Assembly: GCA_021234155.1 (NCBI GenBank)
Contig: JAJEKV010000033.1
Location: 2,087,454 to 2,151,453, forward strand
Length of the DNA: 64,000 nt
Source: Isoetes taiwanensis
Lineage: Eukaryota > Streptophyta > Lycopodiopsida > Isoetales > Isoetaceae
Direction: 5' to 3'
Under the pieces are notes generated by a model. The model saw only the letters and a program-made list of their open reading frames with translations. It searched no databases and had not been told where the DNA came from. Shown piece by piece: positions 1 through 12,411 of this stretch. Made by a program: the position numbers and the translations under genes. How positions within the stretch are numbered: the first letter of the stretch is position 1; every line of letters starts with the position of its first letter.

Positions 1-2780
1 CAATCATAACAAACTCTCTCCTTTTTTATTTGGTTTCAAATAATAAACGCAGATTCTGATGGCTCTTCTTTTGTTTTCCATCTTGCATCTTCCTAAAGCA
101 AAACTTGAATTACATCATCAAGCGTCAAAGCTTTGTTACTTAGCAGATTATATGACAAAGTATCAAAAACTTGTGGTAAATCTTTAGGACGTATAGCCAA
201 TTCTATTCTATTCTATTCTATTCCTTCATCATCGCCAATTGGAGAACCTATTGATGCTAATTACTGTTGTAAAACATTATACTCGCGTACAAATCTAACT
301 ACATTGCTGCAACTAAGGTTTTACTCCAATAATTTGTTCCATGAGAATGCCATTGTAGACTTCCCTTTATTCCCATAAATGCTAATTAGGAAGTCTCATA
401 TTTTTTTTTAGCAATTGTGAAAGCAATCACCGTTGGTTTGAGATTATCAAGCATTGCTGAAGAATAGCTCTGGCTTTGGCATTTTTTTGCTCCCACTTAG
501 TTGCAGCATTAGCATCTGCAGGTTTAGCTTCGGTGCCATCTAGAACTGAATAATTGGTAGTTTTACCGAAATTGCCATGTATAATCCACAAAGATCTCCA
601 TTCCCACTCAAGTTTTATATTTGTTGCTTAAAGAATCTCCACCAAGATCGTTAACCACCAAGACCCACTAAGGACAAGGTCATTGGCACAAAAGCCAAGC
701 AAGCTGTAGTCTGGTTGGGCAAACAAGAATGCTTAAAGAAACAAACAGCACTCACATGATCAGGCTTCTTGCAATAATAACAAATTCTCTCCCTAATAAC
801 TATTTATGCTTGCTCTTCCTCCATTTGTGGGGTGACTGCCAGCATTGATCAAGGTTGGGGACTTAGAATTTCTAAGTGAATCAGAGTGGCACCATTTTGG
901 TAAATTGTTTGCTAGAATCAAAGTAGCAGCTATGATGACTACACTTCCTCATGTTGGAAAGCTTACAAAATTTATAAAAATGTTGAGGAAGACATGGTCA
1001 ACATCTCCCAAGTGATCTACTATTATCAGCATTTCTATATTAAAACTTTACGGTATCATCTCATGCCATAAATTTCTTACTCTTTTGGCAAACTAGACTT
1101 AATCTATGTCTGTGTATTTGAGATCGTGTTCCTCGTAATGAATTGAATGAGAAGCAAGGTAGAATAGATGACTAAGTAAGAAAGATGGAAGAGTTCTTAG
1201 ATAGGGAGCAACGTACCTTAAGGGCAAAGATGAATCAAGTAAGAGCTTTACTTTTGAGAAACCAAAGGGGACCTGTGAATCTTGCATGATTTATGTTTGC
1301 GTTTTTGTAATCCGTAGGAATAGAATAGAATAGAATAGAATAGTAGGGAAAAATAATGATTACAAAGTATTTGGATTTTAATTCTGGTGAACTATGATTT
1401 TCATGTTATTATCCAATGGCCATATATTATTGGCTTTTGGACTTCGACCAAAACTTCCCAAAATACCAATCTCCCATAAATAATGCATACAGAATGAGAG
1501 TAAATATTTCTGAAAAAAATGCCTTGTAAAATCTCATGCGAGTGGTGTGCGACAATTGCAATGATTGTCCCCAAGCTCTTGGCAATCTTTACATCATAAT
1601 GGTCTCTTTTGTAATGGCTATAATAGGAAAATTCTGAGCACTTGTTCTTCCAAATTTATTGGCACATTTTTGAGAATATTGTATGAAGTGCTGCTAATGC
1701 AAAGATGGAGTGCTAAAATGAATTGGCAAGAAAGGGTTTTTGAACTTCTTCAAGAACTTAAAAGATCGGCACAAAAATTACAAGAATCTCCTTTTCGAAC
1801 TCCTGGTCAATGTATCTTGGGGGACTGATCTTCTGACAAAGCAACACAAAACAACTAGCAGTAGGGCAGGCTTGGGAAAAGGATTGGGTTGGGCTACATT
1901 AAGTTCGTCATTTTTTACTTATGTTATACTTGACTTAAGTCAAAATCCTATATTTTCATGGAGGATGCACTCTGCCAACTCCCTCTACCATCTATTAGGA
2001 CTAAAGAGAAGTTCTTTATTCCAACAAGGAATGCATTAAAAGGCGTAGAAGATGTTGAATTCAATTATACCAAGCACAGTTGTAAGATATTCAACACGTA
2101 GAATGCAAATTGTGTGGCACCATAATTTATTACATTTGAGATCGAGATGTTTATTCCAGTAGAGTAGAAATGCTTTTGTTACCTATATGATCCAACGACA
2201 TAAAATTCTAAATTGCTATACCATTCATGAAACATTGCTTAGAAACAAATATATGTCTTTGATATCATTTAATATCAAAGACTATCTATCTATCTATAGG
2301 TATTTTTATAGTGTTTTAGGCATGATTCTCTTATATATGTTTGATTGATTGGTTTTTTTAGCAGTTTGATAATTCAAACTTTTTATAACCCAGTCTTGAA
2401 GTATAATCACTACCACAGTGGTCAGCACCATTGAAGACAATCCATTCTCACTTTAAAACCCCTTTGGCTATATTACTCTCCAAAATCACTTCTCCATTTT
2501 CCTTGAGACACAAAACAAGATGGAAAAAGTAGAATTCAATCAAAGTGTTATGAATAACATGAGCATGGTTCACTGGCGTGAATTTGAAAGCAGACACGTT
2601 ATATTAAATAGATGTCGATAGATATCAATGACATATATGGACAAACACTCTCTGTTGGTCGAAGTTACGATTTTGAAAATTTAGAGATGCTATGCTTTGT
2701 ATAGCAAATTATGTGCATCAATTGTGGAATTATGCAAAACTATATACATCTTGCATGGAGGAGAGCTAAATTCATTTTAA
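1..2780. other. intergenic, no gene recognised
   Basis: I see no supported gene. The sequence is AT-rich and the open frames are short and without recognisable motifs. Two pentanucleotide microsatellites occur in opposite orientation, (TTCTA)n near 207-226 and (TAGAA)n near 1318-1342. A short GATA-type run lies near 2281-2297. Confidence 0.5.
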
Positions 2781-2789
2781 TTTATGAGC

Positions 2790-3370
2790 CATCTTTCTAT
2801 TCTTGCATGCATATTTGACATTGTGCATTCCCCAAGAAGAATGACCATGTATAGATGTTGGACTGCCTTGTAGCTTGAAGTATATCTTTAGCTTCTCTAA
2901 GATATTTGCCTACATGACCCAAAAGGTCAATTATGCATGTACATTGATATTCATCTTGATCTATGCTATGGCATTCTAGCATAGAGTTAAAATAATTTGA
3001 GGCTTTTTCCACCAAACCTGTATAACAACATGCTAAGAATTCCAATGGACACCAAACCATTTGGCATAATATTAACATGTTGCATACTCTCTAGGCAAAC
3101 TAGAGCCATGCAAACATCGTGCATTTTCTGTTATCATTGCACCCATAATGCCACGTCCCTATTAATGTCCCTACTAACTGCAAGGGCCTCCCCTATGTTT
3201 CCATACTTCGCATATATATCAAGAAGTGTGTTTCTAGCAATAATGCTAGTTTAGACACAAGTTTTAATTATATATTCATGTTCATGCATGCACCTGCACT
3301 GCTCTATAGCTTCAACACTAATACCACATGCTTGAGGACGTAATTTCATTTGGGATTATGCCTTTATTCC
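2790..3370 (-). pseudogene. PPR protein pseudogene fragment
   Basis: Read on the minus strand, this stretch resembles the end of a plant PLS-class pentatricopeptide repeat protein. The segment at 2797-3078 contains CCYTGLVEKASNYFNSM followed by DEYQCTCIIDLLGHVGKYLREAKDI, which matches the usual last PPR and start of the E domain (canonical: GLVDEG..YF..M....H..C.IDLLGRAGRL.EA). Further upstream on the same strand (about 3079-3254) there are weaker PPR-like words, but stops and frame changes break them. No complete gene can be assembled and no DYW tail is present. It is best read as a decayed copy of a PPR gene related to the intact one at 12412-14523. Confidence 0.6.
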
Positions 3371-3380
3371 ATATATCATT

Positions 3381-3451
3381 TGTGACACTCCCTGGACCTA
3401 TATGATGCCCCCATCATATAAATACGGGAAACGTCACAATGGTATCAGAGT
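3381..3451 (+). other. possible LTR end with tRNA-Met primer-binding site
   Basis: The word TGGTATCAGAG at about 3440 matches the primer-binding site complementary to initiator tRNA-Met that follows the 5' LTR of many plant retrotransposons. It is preceded by a segment that opens TGTGAC and closes GTCACA. No matching second LTR or coding region was found downstream, so this would be a remnant of an LTR or small non-autonomous (TRIM-like) element. It could also be chance. Confidence 0.3.
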
Positions 3452-6400
3452 TAGATCTCCCATCTCTCAGGTTCTCTATGCTCTGCTGGTTGAATAGGCC
3501 TTCTCCAATTGCCCCCAAATCAAATTGGGACAAATTGGGACCCCAATTTGATTAGGCCAAAATTAGCAAGTTCTCTTGGGCCAATCAATTTAGCCCAAGT
3601 GGCATTTGCTTAGTTAATGAATCTATCTATTGTTTAAATTTGGTTTTTTCCGATCTAGAGGAAAAATTTTTGGATTTTTTTTTAAGTTAGTTTTCTAAGG
3701 TTGTGGGGGGATTTTGCCAGCTGAAAATTTTCTCGGTGTTCCAAAAATCAGCCCTTGGCCCTTACCACAAAATTCAATTAGGGGCTCTCAGATTATCCAT
3801 CTCCAATTTTTGGCTTTGTGGCGCTCTAAGCCTACTGCTGATGCCGATTCTTTCCGACATGTGATTGCATAAACAAGGTCTTCGTTTCAAAGTCAACTTT
3901 GTTCGGGCGGGGAAGAAGGTCGGGGTTAATTTTCGCTTTCTGCAAAGTCGGTGAGGCGGTGAAGAAGGGGAGTTTTTGTTGCAGACGGTGAGACGGTGAA
4001 GAAGGGGAGTTTTTGCAGTTAGTTTATGATGATTGCAGCCGATATTAGGCAAGAGATCAAGCTCTTCTGATCAATTACAAGTACTGTCATCATTCATGTC
4101 AGGTAATGTCTATTGTTTTCAGGTAATGTCTATTGTTTTGTTCTTCTTTAAGTCAAAAATCAAGAAAGAATTTTCAGTGTGGTTCCTGACCTGGGGTTTT
4201 CGGCATGGATCTTTGGGCATGTGGAAAATACAAATATATTTTTTCGCTCACCTCTATGGATCCTGGCACTAGCTTGAGCCTTATTCAGTATTTGTTATAG
4301 CATGCCAGTCTCTTCACTTTGGCTTATCCTTCGTCAGTGTCACGTCATGTGGAGCTGTTTAATGCCTATGGCAAGAGACCCGGCTACTGTGGTTTTGGCA
4401 AGGAGTTTACAGCATCCCCGCCAGTGCCATTGATTTCTTGCTACGAGGTTCATCATATTGAAGGATCGGTTCTTCCATCATACTAAAGGAGTGTTCTTTT
4501 AAAACCTTTATGCTCTGCACTACTAGAGGCTTCTTATTGAATTTGTAGGGGTCCACGATATTTTGCAACAGACCATTTTCAAAATGCAATATGATATATA
4601 CATTTATCAATTTTGATGCTATAAATTAGATCCTAATTGCAGTATCCATCTTCTTCAATCTAGCGGGCTATTTGTTTGCTACAGGCCTTTCCTTTCGCTT
4701 CACACATACATGCCACTGAAACATACTGGACTAGAGGCTTGAGTGCCCAATTCGATGGAGCTTTAATATTTTGGTATGTATGCATGAAACCATGACATGG
4801 TGGTATGCTTTTATGCCAATTTGAGTAACTTATTTCAGTGTATGTTTCTACCAAAAGAATTTTGTTCTTCACTATATAGGATTATATGCCTATCAGCTGT
4901 ACCAATCCTGATGATAGACTGTTTTAACTGAGCAGATAGATGAACCAAATGCATCAAAAGTCCGCAGATAGATATGTTCATTCAGGCATGCAGTTATACA
5001 AAGTTATTGTAGATAGATATAGCTGAATGCATGAGTTCATAAAGGCCATTAGACCCTATTGTTGTGAAGTCTAGAACATAGCAATATTGAAAGCAGAGCT
5101 GGGATCTAGACAATTTCGCAGGTTATTTCCTTCCATCTTTGAGCTTTCTGAACATATCATTTCTTATAGCTTTGTTTTTGCATGGAATTTGTTTCCATCT
5201 TTGAGCTTTTTGAAGATATCATTTCTTATAGCTTTGTGAAAATGTCGCTCCTTTTTATATTGCAAAAGCTCACAGAAAAATATACCAAGGCTTAAACTTG
5301 ATTTAGCATCATGTTGAAGATATCTCCAATTTATTGCAGTTGGCAGGTTTTCTAAGGTCAAGATTGAAAGTCTGCATAAATGATTGCATAAGTGATTGAA
5401 GTTAGAACATCCTTAGCTGCGGACAGGATGCTTAGGGAACGTGCAGGTTTGCAAAATGCAGGTAGGCATGGTAGATATCCTCCACCTTGCAAACACATGA
5501 CTTGAATTGCACTTCTCATGATACAATCATGATTTTGCACTTTAGTGCTTTCTGAAATTTTCATTATAGCTTTTAAGTAGGAGGTCTATGATTGGGATCT
5601 GCATACAGTAACAAATGTTAGATCCATCCCATAGGTATTAATCAATAATTCCCTCCCATATCTTGATGATTGTTAAGCTTGACCAATTGCTTTGCCCTGA
5701 ATTACAACCTCTTTTCATGTTAGTGACTAACATACAGCATGCTACATACCAGTTGTCATTATATTCTAGGTAGATGAAGAACATGCCAGTTGTTATGTGA
5801 AAATGTTAACATGATCTCAACTATTTGAAAGGGAGACATAATTTTCCATCTATGCTTTCTTCAAGGCTATTTCATTTATATATGGTGGCATTCAAAGCTG
5901 CTCTTCATATATGGATACTGCATCTGCACAAGTCAATCCTAAACCCTTTGTAAATTGAAATGCTCTCTTAGATATTCCCATTCATCTTATAGATGAGACA
6001 GTTGATCCACATCTTCCAGTGCTATAGAATCTTTGGAAGTTAGATATGTGTTTTGTATCCTCTCCATAGGTGCTCCTGAACTTAAGCATTCTTACATGAT
6101 GTCCAGTTGCAGGGGCTACATTTGGATGACTTCTTCTATAATGAAGTTCCAAAGGCCATGGATAACCTATTTCAGGAGCAAGAATGTTCCAGAATTGCCA
6201 ACAATTATTTGTTTTGAAAACTGCAAGTTAGAATACTTATTATATGTCCAAGGGAAAATACAGAAAGGTTATGCACAAACAGTGTCACCTGCACGCAATA
6301 TGAAATGAAAGTACATATGCCATTCCACGAGAAACGAAGATACATCATGTTCCATATCTTCAATTCATAATTTTGATATTAGTAAACTGATATCTTGGGG

Positions 6401-8170
6401 ATCGAATTATGCAGACATTAGAACGAAGCAACATGATGAGCTAGCTCTGAGAGCTGTAAAAAGAAACCGATGTAAATGCAAAAGGAGACATATGAAAAAG
6501 GATCTGTTTTCGTTTCATCTACAGATTTTCACATTGCACTTCTACGACATATTTCTGTTGTTGCACCAGAACAAAAAAAACCTTCAGTGCATTTCGGGCT
6601 TGAAATGAATCTTCACTGATGGTATTCAAATATGCTAGAAAAAAAGTATGCCTCCACTTTGAGCCATAAAAAACAAACCATTTCCTTGGAGGCATTAAAG
6701 AGGTTGAAGGTTACAACAACCTACAAATGGAAAAGAGCTGTTCAATAATCCTTTCAATGGTTGTCATCTACAAAGTAAGGTTCCTTTAGGCAAAAATATT
6801 ATTTGGCATATTAAATATGGAGTAAAACTCTACAGGATCTCCAGGGATTACTTGGATGCTGTTATTGCAACACATGTTGGCAAGCAAACAAAAAGACACA
6901 GGGAAAATACAGCAAGAAGGAAGACGGTAATGTTAGAGGTATGTGTTATTCCTACTTGCTGGAGTTTTGAACCGTCTTTTTCTCTTTATTATATGTGCAC
7001 GTATCATAAAATTCACTGAAGAAGTTCTTAAAAAGAAAAGCTACCAAGAAAAGCTACCACCTCAAGCTTGATCAGTTTTGGTATTTGAATTGGACATGTA
7101 ATGTATTGTTCTGTCACATATGTGCTATAGAAGTTAACAAGCCTGTATTGGGAGATGCCAGTTTTCAATCCTCTACATTAATGAAGAGATGCATACTATA
7201 TTGAAAAACCAAAAGGCAAAAGCGGATCATTGGCAGTCAAAGAAGGTTCTTATATTGTGCTCAGGTGTCTAATCTGCGCTAATTTTATGTGTATAATCTG
7301 CTAATACAACATAAAACATTAGCACAAAAGGCCAACAATGTTTTGTCATGGATCTGTGCTATTTTCATTTTCACCTCATTCTAAAACCTTCTTTATAAAA
7401 TCTGTCCATTATAGCTGATGGCATGCTATTTTATTCCCAGATTTTTTTATTTTGATATGTTGAGTTCTTAGGGTATCATTACGATGCAACTTATTGCTCA
7501 GCTACATTTTTATTTTTATTTTGGTGACAGATAGCTTTGTCCATGTACTTTCATAATGATTAGAAAGCGTTCCTTACACTTAAAAGGAAACCAGTGACAC
7601 AAAACAATGAATTGCCAATGTCAATCTATTGTTTAAATTAATGAACATTCGCCTAGCAACTTTGTTTTTGCTTTGCAACCACGAATCCAGCAACAATTTT
7701 CAACTCCACGAGTCTAACACAAACCTACTAACATGTCCACCAATAATACATGTAAAAGTGCAATATACAAACAATCTATTGTCTATTCTCAAAGTTATGT
7801 CTAATGCAACCATGCCTTATGCATACATTTAACTACAAGGACCATAACATTCAACACTAACATGGCTACTTTTGCACAAAATTAAATCGTGCAACTTCTT
7901 CCTAAAAGCCATGTTTACAACTCGATGCCTCACAATAGTAGAACCGTCCTTATGCCCGATAGTAACTATAGTTCTGCCCAATGGATTTATGGCTTCAGTT
8001 GCGTTGTACAAAGTTGAGTTATCATGTGGATCCCGTAACTTCATGATACGTTGTAAAAGAAGCTATTTAGTAGCCTTGGATCACAATGTGTAATACACAT
8101 AAACCATTTCCACCTAATAGATTAACCATTTCCACCTAACGGATTGTTTCCATAAAAACCAAAAATCAAC
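3452..8170. other. intergenic with small tandem duplications
   Basis: No gene is recognised. Three local duplications are visible. A unit of about 30 bp occurs twice, 3949-3978 and 3986-4015 (one mismatch). A 20-bp unit TCAGGTAATGTCTATTGTTT is repeated head to tail at about 4099-4138. A 44-bp segment at 5132-5175 recurs at 5194-5237 with two differences. The open frames in the region show no family motif. Confidence 0.5.
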
Positions 8171-8175
8171 ATAGG

Positions 8176-8499
8176 TCAACACACCAACCTCTTTGACATT
8201 TTGTTGATCCATACACCTAGATTTGCTGATGAACCTTTATTATCTGCACTTCGTTTTCCTCGAGAAGCATATACACTCCCCTCATTGAGGACAATCATGG
8301 TGCTACATGCTCTAAGGCAGCAAGGTACATACGTTTGTTGTTCTTTACTTCTGTAAACAGTAAACAATGCTTCATTATACAAACAAAATGACAAGTTACC
8401 ATGTTGATGCTTGGAACGTGCTAGAATAATTGCATTCCATATATACTCACTTGGTTTTGCTACCTTGTTAAAAATTTGAGTTATCTCAAGCTCAACCAT
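8176..8499 (-). pseudogene. PPR protein pseudogene fragment (N-terminal type)
   Basis: The minus strand encodes 107 residues containing KPSEYIWNAIILARSKH and then YVPCCLRACSTMIVLNEG. This pattern matches successive S and L type PPR motifs (canonical: PNVFTWNAMI.AY.KHG followed by T...LLKACS....L..G). The fragment starts and ends inside the repeat region, and no further repeats follow in frame on either side. It is a PPR remnant and not an independent gene. It lies on the same strand as the fragment at about 2.8-3.4 kb, but they are 5 kb apart and need not come from one gene. Confidence 0.5.
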
Positions 8500-10242
8500 G
8501 CTCCTTTACGAGGCAAATGACCTACAGCAAGCGAAGAGCATGATCTTCAAAGGTTATAATACAAAATTGATGCAGTATACTCGCAGTATATGTCGTTGCT
8601 TCAAGAAGGCATCCATGTCAACTCACTTTTCAATGACATGAACAAGCTTAAAATGTTATCTACAGCAGGTGGCATAATGACATAACCGACACATAAAAAT
8701 CAAAACACTCATACCATTAGGCTTTGTTTACAAGATTTGAAACCTACATAAATCACGGAAATCCATTCTCACAATACGATATCTGAGAAAATCAAGCAAT
8801 AAGATATTTAAGAAAATGAGCAATAAATATCTGAATTAGGGGGAATTTGCAGCCATTAAGCTACACTAGATTTTCTAACTGATATACATTACCTACAAAT
8901 TGCTACATCTTAATGGAACAAATGTGGTTGAATGAGGTTTGGAAAAGGCATATCAGAAAATGCAACCTGAATGCCAAGAGCCCAATCCACAATATCATGT
9001 CATCTCACTAGTCGTCTGCTCGTGCACAATGGAATTGTACAGATAGCTACTAAGCTTGTTCAAAGAATATCAGCAACATTCAGCTCAAACTTGCCAAATG
9101 TCTCAATCGCATAGTCACACCTGGAGAATGTTGTAAACAAGCAAAAATCTTGATAATAAACAATACCTTAGAACAAAAAGCAAAATGCACCATACAATCC
9201 AATTGTAGCAAGAGCTTGCAAGACCAAACGCATTCCCACATAGACTAAAATATTTGACACCCTGGCGATTGTTTACAAATCCCTCAAAAAGCAACATTAA
9301 CACACACTATGGATAACCATAAAAGGGCAAACTACATTACAAGATAGCCAAGCGTTCCATCCAATCCTCATTTGGAGTGGATATGAGGATCTTGATCTTC
9401 AAATAATATGGCATCAGCCTCTGCACAAAGCAATGCTAAAAATGCAATAAACTGGAATATACAAAGCAGACTCGTCATAAGCATGATCACCAAACCTCCA
9501 AATTACAGATGAAATTCTATAAACGGGACAAGGATGAGCTAAAACCATACATCGTCCAAAAGCCTTAAGGATCGTAAAAAATAACAAAAGATCTAGACAT
9601 GATCTAAACAACTAAAATATGGCAAATGAATGGCTCGATAAGTAACCTAGCAACCATAGAAATGAATGCAGCAAAATACACTTTGAATAAAGGATGAAGT
9701 GCACTTCAACGCATTACTAGGAAAGACACTATAGAGCACAGAACAAGAACTGAGCAAGCCACGATAAATTTATTGAAACTTTTACCAAACAATTAGTTCA
9801 AAGACAACAAGAAAATAGGAAAGATAGGAGACATCGACTCATCTCTTATTCTGGTCTTCACGCCAGAGAAGCTGCAGGAATTTCCATGGATTTTTCTATT
9901 TTTCGTTGATGCATAAATTAAAGATCTAATGGTCAAGAAAGAATTGAGCTGATGTGTCATTAAATGTGGATAGGCTATAAACCAAAGAATGTTGTAGGAG
10001 GGGTTAGGCAAGCCTGCTAAAAATGAATAAATGAAAAAGCTTGAATTGTTGTTGAAACTTCCCTTCCTGTAAGTGTCGATTTTTCCTTTTGGTAGTTGTT
10101 CTGGCAGTGATCTCAATGGATTTATTTTATTTGGAGTTTTGGAATGGAATGGTGTTATAGTAATTCAGTATAGTCATGTTAGTGCCAAGTTCTTTTGTTG
10201 GGTTTGTCATCGATGGGTAGTCATGATTCGACTGCTTCGCTT
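8500..10242. other. intergenic, nothing recognised
   Basis: No coding region, RNA gene or transposon end that I can support. The open frames are under 110 codons with no motif. Confidence 0.45.
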
Positions 10243-10890
10243 TGTTTTTCATTTTTTGAAGAGCGTCATACTTTATTCATAACTGCTCAAGGAGGAAGAC
10301 AAAGTACACTACGTAAATAGGAGTAAAACCCAGTGAATAATCAAAACCTAGTAGAGCCACCCATCTAAGTAGGAAGCGTCAAACATATATGGACTCTAAA
10401 CTGACGATTGGCTTGAAGGAGTGAACCCGAACAATTGTCCTCAATGCTCTATGCAGCACTTGCCACAAAAGAACTGACTGTTTTGGTATGATGTTCTTGT
10501 CCCACACTCTAGACCAAATCAGTGCATGCTTCATTTATGGGAATCTTAATTGCCTTTGTGATGATGGAGGAAGGGGAGGCTGCACTGTAAGATGCCTATA
10601 ACATGCCTGGACAAAATGATTTCCCCAAGTAATATCCTCTGTAAGTCTCATTCCCATATAGACCCTTTGCATGGAGACTGACACATAACCAAAGCATGCA
10701 TTGTTTAATGATGTCCGATTAGTAATTTTTAGAACTTCACTTGCCATAGTTCTTATTAAGCATATAGGAAGGTAAAGGAAGAGGATACGAGATGTTGAGA
10801 GCGCTTTGGAGGACGATTGTAATGAGGAGAAAAATGAGTAAGTGGATGGCACCATAGATACCATTGGATCTACTAGACCATCCCTTTTCT
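10243..10890 (-). mobile_element. 3' fragment of a decayed LINE (zf-RVT region)
   Basis: On the minus strand, codons from about 10540 down to 10390 read continuously through a zinc-binding reverse-transcriptase-associated region of plant L1-type LINEs. The visible words are IWSRVWDKNIIPKQSVLLW and QVLHRALRT. Downstream on the same strand come an ATAAAG polyadenylation-like word and the tail TTCAAAAAA near 10245-10275. That tail closely resembles the tail of the minus-strand LINE at 15.4-17.9 kb, so the two are probably one family. Only the 3' part is present, and the frame is broken before and after the zf-RVT part. It is a dead, 5'-truncated copy; the upstream limit is uncertain. Confidence 0.6.
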
Positions 10891-12411
10891 GCATATTACT
10901 ATGTTGTTGTTTTTTTACGTGTATATGGGGAATGTGTGTAAGCTATGGTGCAAAGTTATTTAATTCACCTAATGAATTTAGATGACCCTAATGGAGAGGA
11001 AGAAAAGTATATGGAACCAGTGTTTGTCAAGGGATGTGCATCCACCTTTAGAAAGAGCACATGGAGGACCATGTTCATGTAGACCTAGAAATGTTAAAAG
11101 AAGTCTTCGCAAGTGTCAAGAATGTAAAAGGCACCTTGTGCAAAACAACTCAATCCCATTTAAGAGAGTTTGGACACGGAGTATATGAAAGTGTCCTTGA
11201 GGCAATATAGGGTTTTCATAGGCACATAAATCTTGTGAGAGCTTTGCAGGTGCGTCACATGAAAGCACTGCAACATCTAGCAATTAGAAAATATTTGGAC
11301 TATGCAGATTTGATTGACCTTCTTCATGTCTCCCCTCTTCTGTATTTTCTTTGTAGCAGCTCAGTCACCTGCAGTGTGGAGAGAACTTCAGAGTAAAGAA
11401 GGTTTTTTCAATTGAACACGGAAGATTTTTGGTAGTGCATGGCAGGAAATTTTTGGAAAGATTTTCATATATTTTTCTATAAGGACAATACAAATCTCTG
11501 ATGGGAAACTTGTAATATGCTTTTGAAAGGAATATTAGGAGAATTTATGTTAGATTCTAAGAGTTTCCCAACACCGCCTATAACATATTCGTGTGCGTTG
11601 TCTCATGTGAGAAGTTATGTGTGATGCCCAATGTCTTATCTTCTGTCCTAGAGTACCAATTTGTTCGTTGTCCTTGTTGGCTAATTCCATGCATTGTGTT
11701 CCATGGTTGTCCATATGTATATGCTAGTATTACACTTACTTTGCTATGTATTCTAGAAGCAACATCATCGTAATCGGGTCAAGAATTTTTCCGGTGGTGC
11801 GTTTTTGTGCTGGCCGTCTAATGCTTCAGTATTAGAGAATCGAAATCGGGTGGAACAATTCCGGATTATAGGTTGAAGCGGTCATCTGCAGCTATGAAAT
11901 TTGGTGATCCTGTGCAATAGTTGCACAGGTAAAATTTTTCCCCGATCATGATATTGTTAGAGTAAGCTAAACGGTCTGTGATTTCCAGTTAGCAGCAACG
12001 GGTGTCTCGTTCAATTAGCTTACCCTCATGGGTCTAATATGTAAATTCTGAAGACCCTGATTTTGAATATTCTAAGGAATATTCTAAGATCCAATGGCTG
12101 AAAAAAACACAACCACGGAAAGTATTCAGCGGAATATAGAATTCAATGGTTCGTAAAGCGAATACTCTCTTTCTAGCCTATTCTATTCTTCTTCTTTCGC
12201 AATTGAATTTTGTATCGGATGATGTATCTGTCATGGATGGTGCTTCTGATCGCAAATGCCGATACCTTCTCCATTCTGACATGGAGAGCGAAGGAGCTCC
12301 GGCTATCACTTTCTGCAAATATCTCATTTTTATTATCTCATTTCGGAGGCCGCAGGCTGCACAGCATAAAGATTTCTTGACTGTGTCATTCTGATCATAC
12401 CAATTAGCAGA
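10891..12411. other. intergenic and 5' flank of the PPR gene
   Basis: No independent gene is recognised. An 82-codon open frame at 12146-12394 (+) lies just upstream of the PPR gene in a different frame and could be an upstream ORF in its 5' leader. An in-frame stop (TAA at 12367-12369) separates the PPR start from anything upstream in its own frame. Confidence 0.4.

Noticed and set aside
207-1342. (TTCTA)n and (TAGAA)n as terminal inverted repeats of an element
   Set aside because: Both are plain microsatellites and no target duplication or internal coding supports an element.
12146-12394. 82-codon frame upstream of the PPR gene as its transit-peptide exon
   Set aside because: It is in another frame and ends at a stop before the PPR ATG; no splice pair joining the two could be defended.
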